Positions 13,777-22,002 of a stretch of DNA of 22,377 bases are shown here, one piece after another. A model generated the notes under the pieces. It was given only the letters and a program-made list of their open reading frames with translations. It was not told where the DNA came from and searched no databases. The stretch is from an uncultured Bacteroides sp. (GTDB taxonomy: Bacteria; Bacteroidota; Bacteroidia; Bacteroidales; Bacteroidaceae). Positions within the stretch are counted from its first letter, which is position 1. Every line of letters starts with the position of its first letter. The translations under genes and the position numbers were made by a program. Where the stretch lies: assembly GCF_937912035.1 (NCBI RefSeq), contig NZ_CALDPF010000049.1:1-22377 (forward strand), given 5' to 3'.

Positions 13777-15135
13777 GTGGACAAAGTTATTCAACAGACA
13801 AATATCAAAAAGGGACTTACCAAACTGGTGGTCCCTATTTTTATAGAAACGCTCCTGATAATGATGCTTGGAGCCATAGATACCGTAATGTTGAGCCAAT
13901 ACTCTGACGAGAGTGTGGCGGCAGTTGGTGTAGTGAACCAGATTGTAATGTTCGCATTCCTCATATTCGAGGTTATCAATATAGGAACATCGGTACTTTG
14001 CTCGCAGTATCTAGGAGCCAAGCTACAACAGAAAATGGTACAGGTGGTAGGTGTATCACTATTGCTGAATCTGGTTGTAGGCCTTTTAGTCAGTGCCATA
14101 CTGCATTTCGGAGCCGTAACTCTGCTCGACTGGATGGGACTTCGTCCGGAGCTTCTACAATACGGTATAGGCTACATGGAAATAGTAGGTGCGTTCGCTT
14201 TCTTTCAGGCTATATCTCTCACTATTTCCGCATCGCTCCGTAGTGCCAACAAAGCAATCTACCCTATGCTTGTCACCGTTCTGGTGAATATCATGAACAT
14301 CATTGGGAACTATATACTGATTTTCGGTAAATTCGGTTTTCCGGCTATGGGTGCCGAAGGTGCTGCCATTTCCACCTCTATAGCACGCGGAGTCAGCATG
14401 GTAGTGCTATTCGTGATACTTTTCAGAAAACATATATCCAGGTTCCCTCTCGATCTGTTCAGACCTTTTCCATGGATAGAGCTTAAAAATCTGCTCAAAA
14501 TCGGTATTCCTTCTGCAGGAGAGAACATGTCCTACAGTTTCTCGCAGGTTGTTATCACTTATCTGATCAATATCTTAGGAAACAATGCACTCGCCACACG
14601 TACATACACCGTAAACATCGTAATGTTCGTCTATCTGTTTGCCATCGCCATGGCTCAAGGTGGAGCTATCAGTATAGGGCATCTTGTAGGACAAAACAAG
14701 ATACGTGCAGCCTATCTGCTTGGTAAGTTTGTCATGCGTATATCCATTCTCGTATCCCTCATACTATCATGTATCTGGGCGGTATTCGGTCATACCATAT
14801 TCAGCATGCTCACAGACAACGAAGAAATTGTACGTCTTGGAGTAATGATACTAATGATTGATATACTTGTAGAGATTGGCCGTGCCGTCAACATTTATGC
14901 GACAAACGCACTACGCTCCGCCGGCGACGTAAACTTCCCGTTCTATCTTGGAGTAGTAGTGCAATGGACAGTATCTGTAGGTTTGAGTTATCTGCTCGGA
15001 ATCTACTGGGGATGGGGACTTGTAGGTATGTGGATAGCCTTCCTTTTGGACGAAAACATACGAGCAGCTGTATTCGTCAAGAGATGGAACAGCATGAAGT
15101 GGGCAAAGAAAGGTTTTACAAGAAGTCAGTCTTGA
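13777..15135 (+). CDS. MATE-family multidrug/Na+ antiporter
   Basis: This is a 452-residue membrane protein with about twelve hydrophobic helices in two homologous halves, as expected for MATE exporters that expel organic cations in exchange for Na+ or H+. Family features include LVVPIFIETLLIMMLGAIDTVML near the N-terminus, the SLTISASLRSANKAIYP stretch in the first half and TNALRSAGDVNFPFY in the second. The start must be the GTG at 13777 or lie further in, because an in-frame TAA immediately precedes it; the GTG keeps the conserved first helix. The 3' end overlaps the convergent metallopeptidase gene by 20 bp. The substrate is not predictable. Confidence 0.92.
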   Translation: MDKVIQQTNIKKGLTKLVVPIFIETLLIMMLGAIDTVMLSQYSDESVAAVGVVNQIVMFAFLIFEVINIGTSVLCSQYLGAKLQQKMVQVVGVSLLLNLVVGLLVSAILHFGAVTLLDWMGLRPELLQYGIGYMEIVGAFAFFQAISLTISASLRSANKAIYPMLVTVLVNIMNIIGNYILIFGKFGFPAMGAEGAAISTSIARGVSMVVLFVILFRKHISRFPLDLFRPFPWIELKNLLKIGIPSAGENMSYSFSQVVITYLINILGNNALATRTYTVNIVMFVYLFAIAMAQGGAISIGHLVGQNKIRAAYLLGKFVMRISILVSLILSCIWAVFGHTIFSMLTDNEEIVRLGVMILMIDILVEIGRAVNIYATNALRSAGDVNFPFYLGVVVQWTVSVGLSYLLGIYWGWGLVGMWIAFLLDENIRAAVFVKRWNSMKWAKKGFTRSQS

Positions 15136-15826
15136 ATTTCCGCAGCTGTGCCCTGAGCTGATGGGAAGCACCGTCTGTCATGCAGTCAAGGAGTTTCCAG
15201 AAACCTGGTCCGTGGTTCATTTCCTTGGTATGGGCTAGCTCATGAAGAATCACATAGTCCATAAGATGTACGGGAAGCAGCATCAGATAGCAGGAAAGGC
15301 TTATAGTACCTCTTGATGTACAGCTTCCCCAACGCGACTTTGCCCCTGTTATCCTTACCTTACGGTATGTCATACCATATTTCTCTGCCCAGAATTTCAG
15401 TAAAGGAGGCAAAAACTCTTCTGCACTTTTCTTCATGGCACGCACAATGGCAGCATTCAGCAGTTTCTGTATCTGCGTAGAATTAAAATCCACATTCTGC
15501 GGACAAAGAATTTTCATCACTCCTTCCTCTTCACGACGTACGGAGAAACACTTCATTCCTCCTACTCCAACAGTAAGCTTGAAACATGGGGCATCAATCG
15601 AAAATCCGTCTGTTATAATCTTTGGAGACGCTTTGGTGAAAGAAGAAAGCAATTTCGGCCTGTACTCGGCAATTACCTGCATTATACGGTCCGTCTTTGT
15701 GAAGGGAGGGACAGTGACATAAAGTCCGTCCTTTTTCACACGCATTGATATATTTCGGGCATTTATGCGTGTACCTATCACTATTTTGCCGAAATCATCA
15801 TCCTGTATTATTCGTCTTGTTGCCAC
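15116..15826 (-). CDS. YgjP-type metallopeptidase (M48-like, DUF45)
   Basis: The 236-residue cytoplasmic protein has a beta-rich N-terminal half (about 14-105) and a C-terminal metalloprotease domain. RWGSCTSRGTISLS (165-178), the zinc motif HELAHTKEMNHG (195-206) and the following PGFW are diagnostic for the YgjP/DUF45 group. H195, H199 and H205 are the probable zinc ligands, with E196 catalytic. The GTG start at 15826 directly follows an in-frame TAA; the next ATG would cost 27 conserved-looking residues. Four TTAATTN heptads end 6 nt before the start. The 3' end overlaps the MATE gene by 20 bp. The cellular substrate is unknown. Confidence 0.88.
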   Translation of the reverse strand: MATRRIIQDDDFGKIVIGTRINARNISMRVKKDGLYVTVPPFTKTDRIMQVIAEYRPKLLSSFTKASPKIITDGFSIDAPCFKLTVGVGGMKCFSVRREEEGVMKILCPQNVDFNSTQIQKLLNAAIVRAMKKSAEEFLPPLLKFWAEKYGMTYRKVRITGAKSRWGSCTSRGTISLSCYLMLLPVHLMDYVILHELAHTKEMNHGPGFWKLLDCMTDGASHQLRAQLRKFKTDFL

Positions 15827-15832
15827 TTATTA

Positions 15833-15860
15833 AATTAAGAATTAAAAATTAATAATTAAG
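15833..15860 (-). repeat. TTAATTN heptad array abutting the metallopeptidase start
   Basis: On the plus strand the units read AATTAAG, AATTAAA, AATTAAT, AATTAAG with no gaps. Read with the gene they are four TTAATTN heptads ending 6 nt before the GTG. Copy number, unit and distance match those of argD and speA. Confidence 0.8.
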
Positions 15861-15873
15861 AGCAAATCGGGTA

Positions 15874-16028
15874 AGCAAATGAACGATTGATGAACGCAAA
15901 ATAAACAATGTCTAAACGGTAAATAAACAGCAAATAAATAATAATAAAACAAAAAACTGTATGTTCAGCAAGCGTTTAGAAGATGTTCAGAAGCCGTTCA
16001 GATTATGTTTAGAAAACATTCAAAAAAG
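15874..16028. repeat. Divergent 11-bp-period array (7 + 6 units)
   Basis: Seven 11-bp units ending in AAC or close variants occupy 15874-15950. After a 12-bp centre (15951-15962), six 11-bp units beginning GTTCA/GTTTA occupy 15963-16028. Written in one orientation all follow RTTYA plus six variable bases, except one left unit (GTTTT); they point outward from the centre on both sides. Only the first five or six bases are conserved; the rest vary. The array fills the gap between the argB stop (16097) and the heptad array of the metallopeptidase gene. It is not a simple terminator, because only every first half-unit can pair across the centre. Confidence 0.7.
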
Positions 16029-16096
16029 GGGCAGAAACTGCTTTCCACCCCATATAAAATTATCAAAATCAATCAATCGCTGCAGTTTACTGGAAT

Positions 16097-16873
16097 TTAT
16101 TCATTTCTTATAACAGTTCCTGCAGAAGCATCACTGATATCCGATGCCTGCTTGATTATAACCTGCTTCACACCATTATCGATAGCAGAGAAAGAGTTCT
16201 CCAGCTTTGGAATCATACCTCCCTGGATTACCCCCTCTTCTGTATATTTACGGAAGAGCTCAGGAGTAATGACAGGTATTACACTGTCATCATCATTTTC
16301 ATCACTTAGCACACCCTTCTTTTCGAAGCAGAACACCAGAGTGACATCAAAGTATGGAGCAAGTCCTTTTGCCGTTTCTCCGGCAATGGTATCAGCATTA
16401 GTATTCAGAATATTGCCCTTACCGTCGTGAGTAAGAGGAGCCATTACAGGAACTATACCCTGAGAAATAAGCGTGGAAAGCATCTTTCCGTTCACTTCCT
16501 TAACATCGCCCACAAAGCCATAGTCCACATCCTTAACAGGACGTTTTACAGAAAGAATGGCATTCATATCAGCACCTGTCAGACCGATGGCATTTACGCC
16601 TCTTGCCTGAAGACCGGCAACGATATTCTTGTTCACCAATCCACCGTAAACCATAGTAACCACCTTCAATGTCTCGGCGTCTGTCACACGGCGACCGTTA
16701 ACCATAGTACTTTCAATACCCAATTGTGCAGCTACCTTTGTGGCAGAACGTCCTCCGCCATGCACCAGCAGTTTATATCCCGGTATTGAAGCGAAATCGT
16801 CAAGCAGGCGTGCAAGCGTATCCGGTTCCTCTACAATCTTTCCGCCTACTTTTATAATAGTAAGTTTTTCCAT
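16097..16873 (-). CDS. argB: N-acylglutamate kinase
   Basis: ArgB phosphorylates N-acylglutamate (N-succinylglutamate is likely in this group), the second step of arginine synthesis. The start chosen is the ATG at 16873, giving 258 residues, the family length, with IIKVGGKIVEE at the very N-terminus. An ATG at 16897 would add eight residues and run into speA. Other amino-acid-kinase motifs are LVHGGGRSATKVA, the LTGADMNA segment and ILNTNADTIAGETAKGL. The start codon follows the speA stop by one nucleotide, so the two are surely in one operon and probably translationally coupled. It is separated from the other arg genes, which are about 2.4 kb away on the opposite strand. Confidence 0.95.
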   Translation of the reverse strand: MEKLTIIKVGGKIVEEPDTLARLLDDFASIPGYKLLVHGGGRSATKVAAQLGIESTMVNGRRVTDAETLKVVTMVYGGLVNKNIVAGLQARGVNAIGLTGADMNAILSVKRPVKDVDYGFVGDVKEVNGKMLSTLISQGIVPVMAPLTHDGKGNILNTNADTIAGETAKGLAPYFDVTLVFCFEKKGVLSDENDDDSVIPVITPELFRKYTEEGVIQGGMIPKLENSFSAIDNGVKQVIIKQASDISDASAGTVIRNE

Positions 16874-16874
16874 A

Positions 16875-18767
16875 TTATTCCAAATAAGTATATCCATAAA
16901 GTCCCGAACGATAGTTAGAAAGGAATTCCTTTCCTTCTTCGAGCGAGATGCGTCCTTCTTTCACAGACTTGGTAACCCAAGTTTCCAACGTACGCACAAG
17001 TTTCTTAGGATTGTACTGTACATAGTCGAGCACTTCCGCCACAGTCTCACCGTCTATTACCTGGTCTATGCTGTAACCCTTGTCGTTTACAGTTACGTGT
17101 ACCGCATTTGTATCACCGAAGAGGTTGTGCATATCTCCAAGGATTTCCTGATAAGCACCAACAAGGAATACACCGATGTAATACGATTCCTTAGCTTTAA
17201 GAGTATGAACAGGCAGATCGTGCGATACGCTTCTTGACGAAACGAAGTTTGCAATCTTACCGTCAGAATCGCAAGTGATATCCTGCAGTGTAGCCGTACG
17301 GTCAGGTTTCTCATCAAGACGCTGTATAGGCATAATAGGAAAAATCTGGTCGATAGCCCAAGAGTCTGGTAAAGACTGGAAGAGAGAAAAATTACAGAAA
17401 TACTTATCAGCCAGAAGCTTATCGATATTTCTGAACTCTTCAGGTACATGCTTCAGTCCTGATGCTATCTGTGTTATTTCGCGAGTGACAGACCAGTAAA
17501 GTTTCTCTATCTGTGCTCTTGTCTTCAGATCTACTATACCGTGACTGAACAAGTCAAGAGTTTCCTCACGAATCTGCTGTGCATCATGCCAAGCCTCAAG
17601 CATACGGCTTTGGTTAAGATTATCCCAAATTTCGTAAAGTTCCTGCACTAATTCATGGTCGTCAGGAGAAACTTCGAAATCATCATCCATTGCAGGAAGA
17701 GAAGCTGTTTCCAGTACCTCAAAAATCAATACAGAATGGTGGGCAGTAAGCGAGCGTCCACTCTCAGTAATAATATTCGGATGAGGAATACCATTCTTGT
17801 TGCTGGCATCCACCATTATAGATATAGAGTCGTTTACATACTCCTGAATAGAATAATTCACACTACTTTCGCTATTTGGCGAACGGGTACCGTCGTAATC
17901 AACTCCCAAGCCACCGCCTATATCAACAAACTCAACCGGGAATCCCAACTGATGAAGCTGAACATAGAACTGCGAAGCTTCCCTAAGTGCAGTTTTGATA
18001 CGGCGGATTTTTGTCACCTGGCTGCCAATGTGGAAGTGAATCAGTTTCAGACAATCTTTCATGTCCTTCTTTTCTATAAAGTCGAGAGCTTCAAGAAGTT
18101 CGCTTGAAGTCAGTCCGAACTTACTTGCATCACCACCGCTTTCTTCCCATTTTCCACTACCAGATGAAGCCAATTTGATACGAATACCGATATTAGGACG
18201 CACATTCAACTGTTTTGCCATCTTTGCAATCAGCCTCAGTTCGTTCATTTTCTCCACTACAAGGAAAATACGTTTACCCATCTTCTGAGCCAAAAGAGCC
18301 AGTTCGATGTAACTCTCATCCTTATATCCATTACAGATGATAAGCGAATCAGAATCTGTGTTGATGGCAATCACGGCATGCAATTCAGGTTTAGAACCAG
18401 CCTCTAGTCCGAGATTGAATTTCTTTCCGTGGCTGATTATCTCCTCAACCACAGGACGCATCTGATTCACCTTGATGGGATAGATGATGAAGTTTTGGGC
18501 ATTATAGCCATACTCCTTCGATGCCTCCCCGAAACAATTCGAGATTTTCTCGATACGATTATCCAGAATATCCGGGAAACGCACAAGCATTGGAGCCGTA
18601 ACGTCCCTAAGTTGAAGTTCATCCACCAATTCCTTCAAATCTACAGCCACCCCGTCCTTACGCGGAGTAACCACCACATGTCCCTTCTCGTTTATTCCAA
18701 AATAAGAAACACCCCATCCGGTGATGTTATAAAGCTCTTCCGAGTCTTCAATACGCCATTTTCGCAT
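16875..18767 (-). CDS. speA: Biosynthetic arginine decarboxylase
   Basis: SpeA decarboxylates arginine to agmatine, the entry to putrescine and spermidine synthesis in many Bacteroidales. The 630 residues match the large fold-III PLP decarboxylase family. They show the Schiff-base lysine in FIIYPIKVNQ (K99), GLEAGSKPEL, the HFHIGSQV strand, the glycine loop VDIGGGLGVDYDG and the C-terminal GAYQEILGDMHNLFGD, which supplies the active-site acid. It lies between aroK and argB on the minus strand; argB starts one nucleotide after its stop. A heptad array precedes its ATG. No convincing promoter was found in the 78 bp before it, so it may be read from topA-aroK. Confidence 0.95.
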   Translation of the reverse strand: MRKWRIEDSEELYNITGWGVSYFGINEKGHVVVTPRKDGVAVDLKELVDELQLRDVTAPMLVRFPDILDNRIEKISNCFGEASKEYGYNAQNFIIYPIKVNQMRPVVEEIISHGKKFNLGLEAGSKPELHAVIAINTDSDSLIICNGYKDESYIELALLAQKMGKRIFLVVEKMNELRLIAKMAKQLNVRPNIGIRIKLASSGSGKWEESGGDASKFGLTSSELLEALDFIEKKDMKDCLKLIHFHIGSQVTKIRRIKTALREASQFYVQLHQLGFPVEFVDIGGGLGVDYDGTRSPNSESSVNYSIQEYVNDSISIMVDASNKNGIPHPNIITESGRSLTAHHSVLIFEVLETASLPAMDDDFEVSPDDHELVQELYEIWDNLNQSRMLEAWHDAQQIREETLDLFSHGIVDLKTRAQIEKLYWSVTREITQIASGLKHVPEEFRNIDKLLADKYFCNFSLFQSLPDSWAIDQIFPIMPIQRLDEKPDRTATLQDITCDSDGKIANFVSSRSVSHDLPVHTLKAKESYYIGVFLVGAYQEILGDMHNLFGDTNAVHVTVNDKGYSIDQVIDGETVAEVLDYVQYNPKKLVRTLETWVTKSVKEGRISLEEGKEFLSNYRSGLYGYTYLE

Positions 18768-18773
18768 TTCTTG

Positions 18774-18801
18774 AATTAATAATTAACAATTAAAAATTAA
18801 T
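18774..18801 (-). repeat. TTAATTN heptad array abutting the speA start
   Basis: The plus strand reads AATTAAT, AATTAAC, AATTAAA, AATTAAT without gaps; in the sense of the gene these are four TTAATTN units ending 6 nt before the speA ATG. Length (28 bp) and orientation are the same as at argD and the metallopeptidase gene. Confidence 0.8.
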
Positions 18802-18845
18802 AATGTCCTATCAATTATCATTAACCGGGATTTACTGCCCCTTCA

Positions 18846-19379
18846 TCAGTCAGTTATTTTATTTATCAAATTTCTAAGTATTTCAACAGTTTCTTCTATC
18901 TGCTTTCTGCTTTCAAGCCTACTGCCATCCAACTTTATCGCAGCTTTCGAGTAGTAAGGCATTCTCCGTTCAAGTCCCTCGGATATAGTCTGTCTCAGTT
19001 CATCATCAGATTTTCCGGCCACGAGCGGTCTGTTTGCGGCAGCCTGTTTCAACCGACGGAATAGTACATCTTGAGAAGCATCAAGAAACACAGTGGTTCC
19101 ACGGCTGTTCATAATCTCCATATTGTCAAAAAAGCATGGAGTACCACCTCCACATGCCACCACGACATCTTCAAAATCAGAGACTTCAAGAAGCATATTC
19201 CTCTCCAGCTGACGGAATCCGTCCTCACCTCGCGAAGCAAAGATATCTCGAACAGACGAGTGCATACGTTCCTCAATATACCAGTCGAGATCAATAAAGC
19301 TAAGATTACATGCCTTGGCAAAAGCTTTACCTAAGGTTGTTTTGCCCGAAGCCATATATCCGGTCAGGAATATTCTCAT
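18846..19379 (-). CDS. aroK: Shikimate kinase
   Basis: This enzyme phosphorylates shikimate with ATP in the route to chorismate and the aromatic amino acids. The 177-residue protein shows the P-loop GYMASGKTT (7-15), the substrate- and Mg-binding IDLDWYIEER (D32), the shikimate-contacting R60 region, the Walker-B-like CGGGTP (76-81) and the lid segment ANRPLVAG. Length and motifs are normal. It starts 22 bp after topA and is followed after 78 bp by speA, so it sits within a topA-aroK-speA-argB minus-strand series. Confidence 0.94.
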   Translation of the reverse strand: MRIFLTGYMASGKTTLGKAFAKACNLSFIDLDWYIEERMHSSVRDIFASRGEDGFRQLERNMLLEVSDFEDVVVACGGGTPCFFDNMEIMNSRGTTVFLDASQDVLFRRLKQAAANRPLVAGKSDDELRQTISEGLERRMPYYSKAAIKLDGSRLESRKQIEETVEILRNLINKITD

Positions 19380-19401
19380 TCGTTTCTTTAGTTATTGGTT
19401 G

Positions 19402-21720
19402 TTATTTCTTCCTTTTTCTAGTCTCCGCCTTGGTTTTCTGCAGCTCAATTACTTTGAAACAAGCCTCAGCAGTAAGGTCTGCCGGTTCAACCCCCGAAGG
19501 AATCTTGTAGTTCTTTCCCTCGCTTGCGATATAAGGACCATATCTTCCGTTCAGTACCTGAAGGTCCGGATAATCGGCAAATACCTTGATCACCTTCTTT
19601 GCCTCAGCATCCTGCTTATCCTTAATCATCTGTACAGCTTCTTCCAAAGTGATTGTCAACGGATCTTTGTCCTTAGGAACGGATACGTATATATTATCTA
19701 TTTTCACATACGGTCCGAACTTACCGGCACCTACACTCACCTGCTTTCCTTCGTATTCACCAAGCATACGTGGCAAGCGGAACAGTTCCAAGGCTTCTTC
19801 CAGAGTGATAGTCTCCATAGACTGCTCGCGGCGCAACTGGGCAAAACGTGGTTTCTCTTCATCGTCGGCACTACCGATCTGTACCACAGGACCGAAACGG
19901 CCGATTTTTACAGATACCGGTCTTCCCGTAGAAGGATCCTCACCCAAAAGTCTTTCGCCCACCTTGTGTTCAGCCTTCGAAGCCGAAGTTTTCTCCACCA
20001 ACGGATGGAATGCAGTATAGAAACGGCTTATCATGTCTGTCCATGATTTTTCGCCGGCAGCCACTTCGTCGAATTCCTTTTCAACTCCCGAAGTGAAGTT
20101 ATAATCCATAATCTCAGGGAAATATTCCATAAGGAAGTCTGTCACCACCACACCCACATCTGTAGGCATAAGTTTCTGTTTTTCGCTTCCTGCAGTTTCT
20201 GTCTTGGTTTCGCAAGTAATGTTTCCCTTTTTGTCAAGGACAAGAAGTCTGAACTGACGTTCCACTCCCTCGCGGCTACCCTTTTCCACATATCCGCGCT
20301 GCTGCACTGTAGAAATGGTAGGAGCGTATGTAGAAGGACGTCCTATACCAAGTTCCTCAAGTTTTCTCACCAGGCTTGCTTCTGTATATCTTGCAGGCGG
20401 CTGGCTGAAACGTTCAATAGCACGAATGTCATTGCGTTCAAGTTTCTGTCCCGCTTTCATAGGAGGCAACAGACGGCTTTCGTCCTCGCGTTCGGAATCA
20501 TCATCAAGACTTTCGCTATATACACGCATGAATCCGTCGAATGTCACTGCCAGTCCGGCTGCATTAAACTTGCAGTCAGTACCTTCGGCAGCAATAACGG
20601 CAGTAGTCTTCATCAGTTCTGCATCAGCCATCTGTGAAGCCAGAGTACGCTTGCGTATAAGGTCATAAAGTCTCTGTTCCTGAGCTGTAGCATCTATCTT
20701 CTCCTTGTCCATATATGTAGGACGGATAGCTTCGTGCGCTTCCTGAGCCCCTTTGGTATGAGTATGATATTGTCGCGTACGCAGATATTTCTCTCCGGCC
20801 TTCTCTTTAATAACCTTCGCACATGCCCCAAGAGCCAATTCCGAAAGGTTTACGGAGTCCGTACGCATATATGTGATGTATCCGTTTTCATAAAGTTTCT
20901 GAGCCAGCATCATAGTCTGTCCAACACTGTAGCCCAGTTTCCTTGCAGCTTCCTGCTGAAGAGTTGAAGTAGTGAAAGGAGGTGCAGGACTGCGTTTCAC
21001 CGGACGTGTGCTGATGTCTTCCACCACAAAGTCGGCTCCGGCACACTGTTCCAGTATGCGGCGTGCCTCTTCTTCCGTTTCCGGACGTACGGACAGTTCC
21101 GCTCTGATTTCAGCGCCCTCCGCATCAGTCAGAACAGCAATCACCCTGAATGCCGGTTTCGGACTGAATGCGTTTATTTCGCGTTCGCGTTCCACTATAA
21201 GTCTTACCGCAACACTCTGCACTCTTCCAGCCGAGAGCGACGGTTTTATCTTTTTCCACAACACAGGCGAGAGCTCAAAACCTACAATTCTGTCGAGCAC
21301 ACGGCGTGCCTGCTGTGCATCAACCAGACTAAGGTCTATTCCTCTCGGTGTCTCTATCGCATGTTTTATGGCATTAGGGGTTATTTCATGAAAAACTATT
21401 CGGCGTGTGTTTTCCTGTTTCAGTTTCAGTACTTCCTGCAGATGCCATGCTATAGCCTCTCCTTCGCGGTCCTCATCACTTGCCAGCCATACGATGTCTG
21501 CACTGTCTGCCTCAGCCTTGAGCTGTGCCACAAGTTTCTTCTTGTCAGCCGGAACTTCGTATATAGGTGCAAAACCATGTTCTACATCTACGCTGAACGA
21601 TTTCTTCTTCAGGTCGCGTATATGCCCGTAACTGGACATCACCTTATATCCGCTGCCCAAAAACTTTTCTATGGTGCGGGCCTTTGCGGGAGACTCTACT
21701 ATTACCAGATTGTTCTGCAT
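19402..21720 (-). CDS. topA: DNA topoisomerase I (type IA)
   Basis: TopA relaxes negative supercoils by a transient 5'-phosphotyrosine break. The 772 residues begin with the Toprim domain (VIVESPAKARTIEKFLG, E9; SDEDREGEAIAWH with D82, D84 and E86). The core follows with SAGRVQSVAVRLI and the active-site YITYMRTDS (Y284), then QPPARYTEASLVRKLEELGIGRPSTYA. Instead of cysteine zinc fingers the C-terminus has repeats of the Topo_C_Rpt type (GRFGPVVQIG, GKFGPYVKID, GRYGPYIASEGKNYKIP) and ends in a basic tail (TRKRKK). This zinc-free form is usual in Bacteroidota. The gene probably starts the aroK-speA-argB series. Confidence 0.96.
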   Translation of the reverse strand: MQNNLVIVESPAKARTIEKFLGSGYKVMSSYGHIRDLKKKSFSVDVEHGFAPIYEVPADKKKLVAQLKAEADSADIVWLASDEDREGEAIAWHLQEVLKLKQENTRRIVFHEITPNAIKHAIETPRGIDLSLVDAQQARRVLDRIVGFELSPVLWKKIKPSLSAGRVQSVAVRLIVEREREINAFSPKPAFRVIAVLTDAEGAEIRAELSVRPETEEEARRILEQCAGADFVVEDISTRPVKRSPAPPFTTSTLQQEAARKLGYSVGQTMMLAQKLYENGYITYMRTDSVNLSELALGACAKVIKEKAGEKYLRTRQYHTHTKGAQEAHEAIRPTYMDKEKIDATAQEQRLYDLIRKRTLASQMADAELMKTTAVIAAEGTDCKFNAAGLAVTFDGFMRVYSESLDDDSEREDESRLLPPMKAGQKLERNDIRAIERFSQPPARYTEASLVRKLEELGIGRPSTYAPTISTVQQRGYVEKGSREGVERQFRLLVLDKKGNITCETKTETAGSEKQKLMPTDVGVVVTDFLMEYFPEIMDYNFTSGVEKEFDEVAAGEKSWTDMISRFYTAFHPLVEKTSASKAEHKVGERLLGEDPSTGRPVSVKIGRFGPVVQIGSADDEEKPRFAQLRREQSMETITLEEALELFRLPRMLGEYEGKQVSVGAGKFGPYVKIDNIYVSVPKDKDPLTITLEEAVQMIKDKQDAEAKKVIKVFADYPDLQVLNGRYGPYIASEGKNYKIPSGVEPADLTAEACFKVIELQKTKAETRKRKK

Positions 21721-21748
21721 ATTTCAGGTTCAAATTGATTATTGTTGG

Positions 21749-21756
21749 CAAAAGTA
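21749..21756 (-). promoter_or_regulatory. -7 element of topA
   Basis: TACTTTTG on the minus strand matches TAnnTTTG, 28-35 bp before the topA ATG. The -33 region is a poly-T run without a clean TTTG, so the call is moderate. Confidence 0.45.
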
Positions 21757-22002
21757 GAAAAAAAAATGAGGGTACATAATATAATAAGGTATGAAATGAT
21801 ATTTTTTTCTTATTTTTTTTCATCCCATTCTTCTATTGTTACGGTTTCGTAGGAGAATACTGCTTTTATTCGCTTTCACAGACATCTATTTTTTTGACGC
21901 AATCATTAATTTAAAGCCATATTTAACTTCATTATTTAAAGACCTGAAGAAATTAAAACTAAAAATTCCCCTATTCAATTAAAAACGCATTGACAAACTA
22001 AG

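Noticed and set aside
15874..16028. CRISPR array
   Set aside because: The unit is 11 bp with only five conserved bases, there are no spacer-length intervals, the orientation flips in the middle, and no cas genes are present.
15874..16028. 11-bp array as a normal intrinsic terminator of argB
   Set aside because: Pairing across the centre would give only five-base stems separated by large internal loops, with no T-tract after the right arm in the direction of argB transcription.
16097..16897. Longer argB form starting at 16897
   Set aside because: It would add eight residues that overlap the speA coding end, whereas the ATG at 16873 gives the family length and starts right at the conserved kinase strand.
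17655..18107. A 150-codon open frame on the plus strand opposite speA
   Set aside because: It is antisense to conserved speA sequence, lacks a promoter element and resembles no family; long antisense frames are common here.
19315..20046. A 243-codon open frame on the plus strand opposite topA
   Set aside because: It lies wholly antisense to a complete, motif-bearing topA and aroK start region, and its translation is rich in Leu, Phe, Ser and Arg runs with no recognisable domain. It is a shadow of the real gene.
21721..22002. tRNA or small RNA gene in the long gap before topA
   Set aside because: No cloverleaf, no GC-rich mature RNA-like segment and no promoter pairing were seen; the sequence is mostly poly-A/T.
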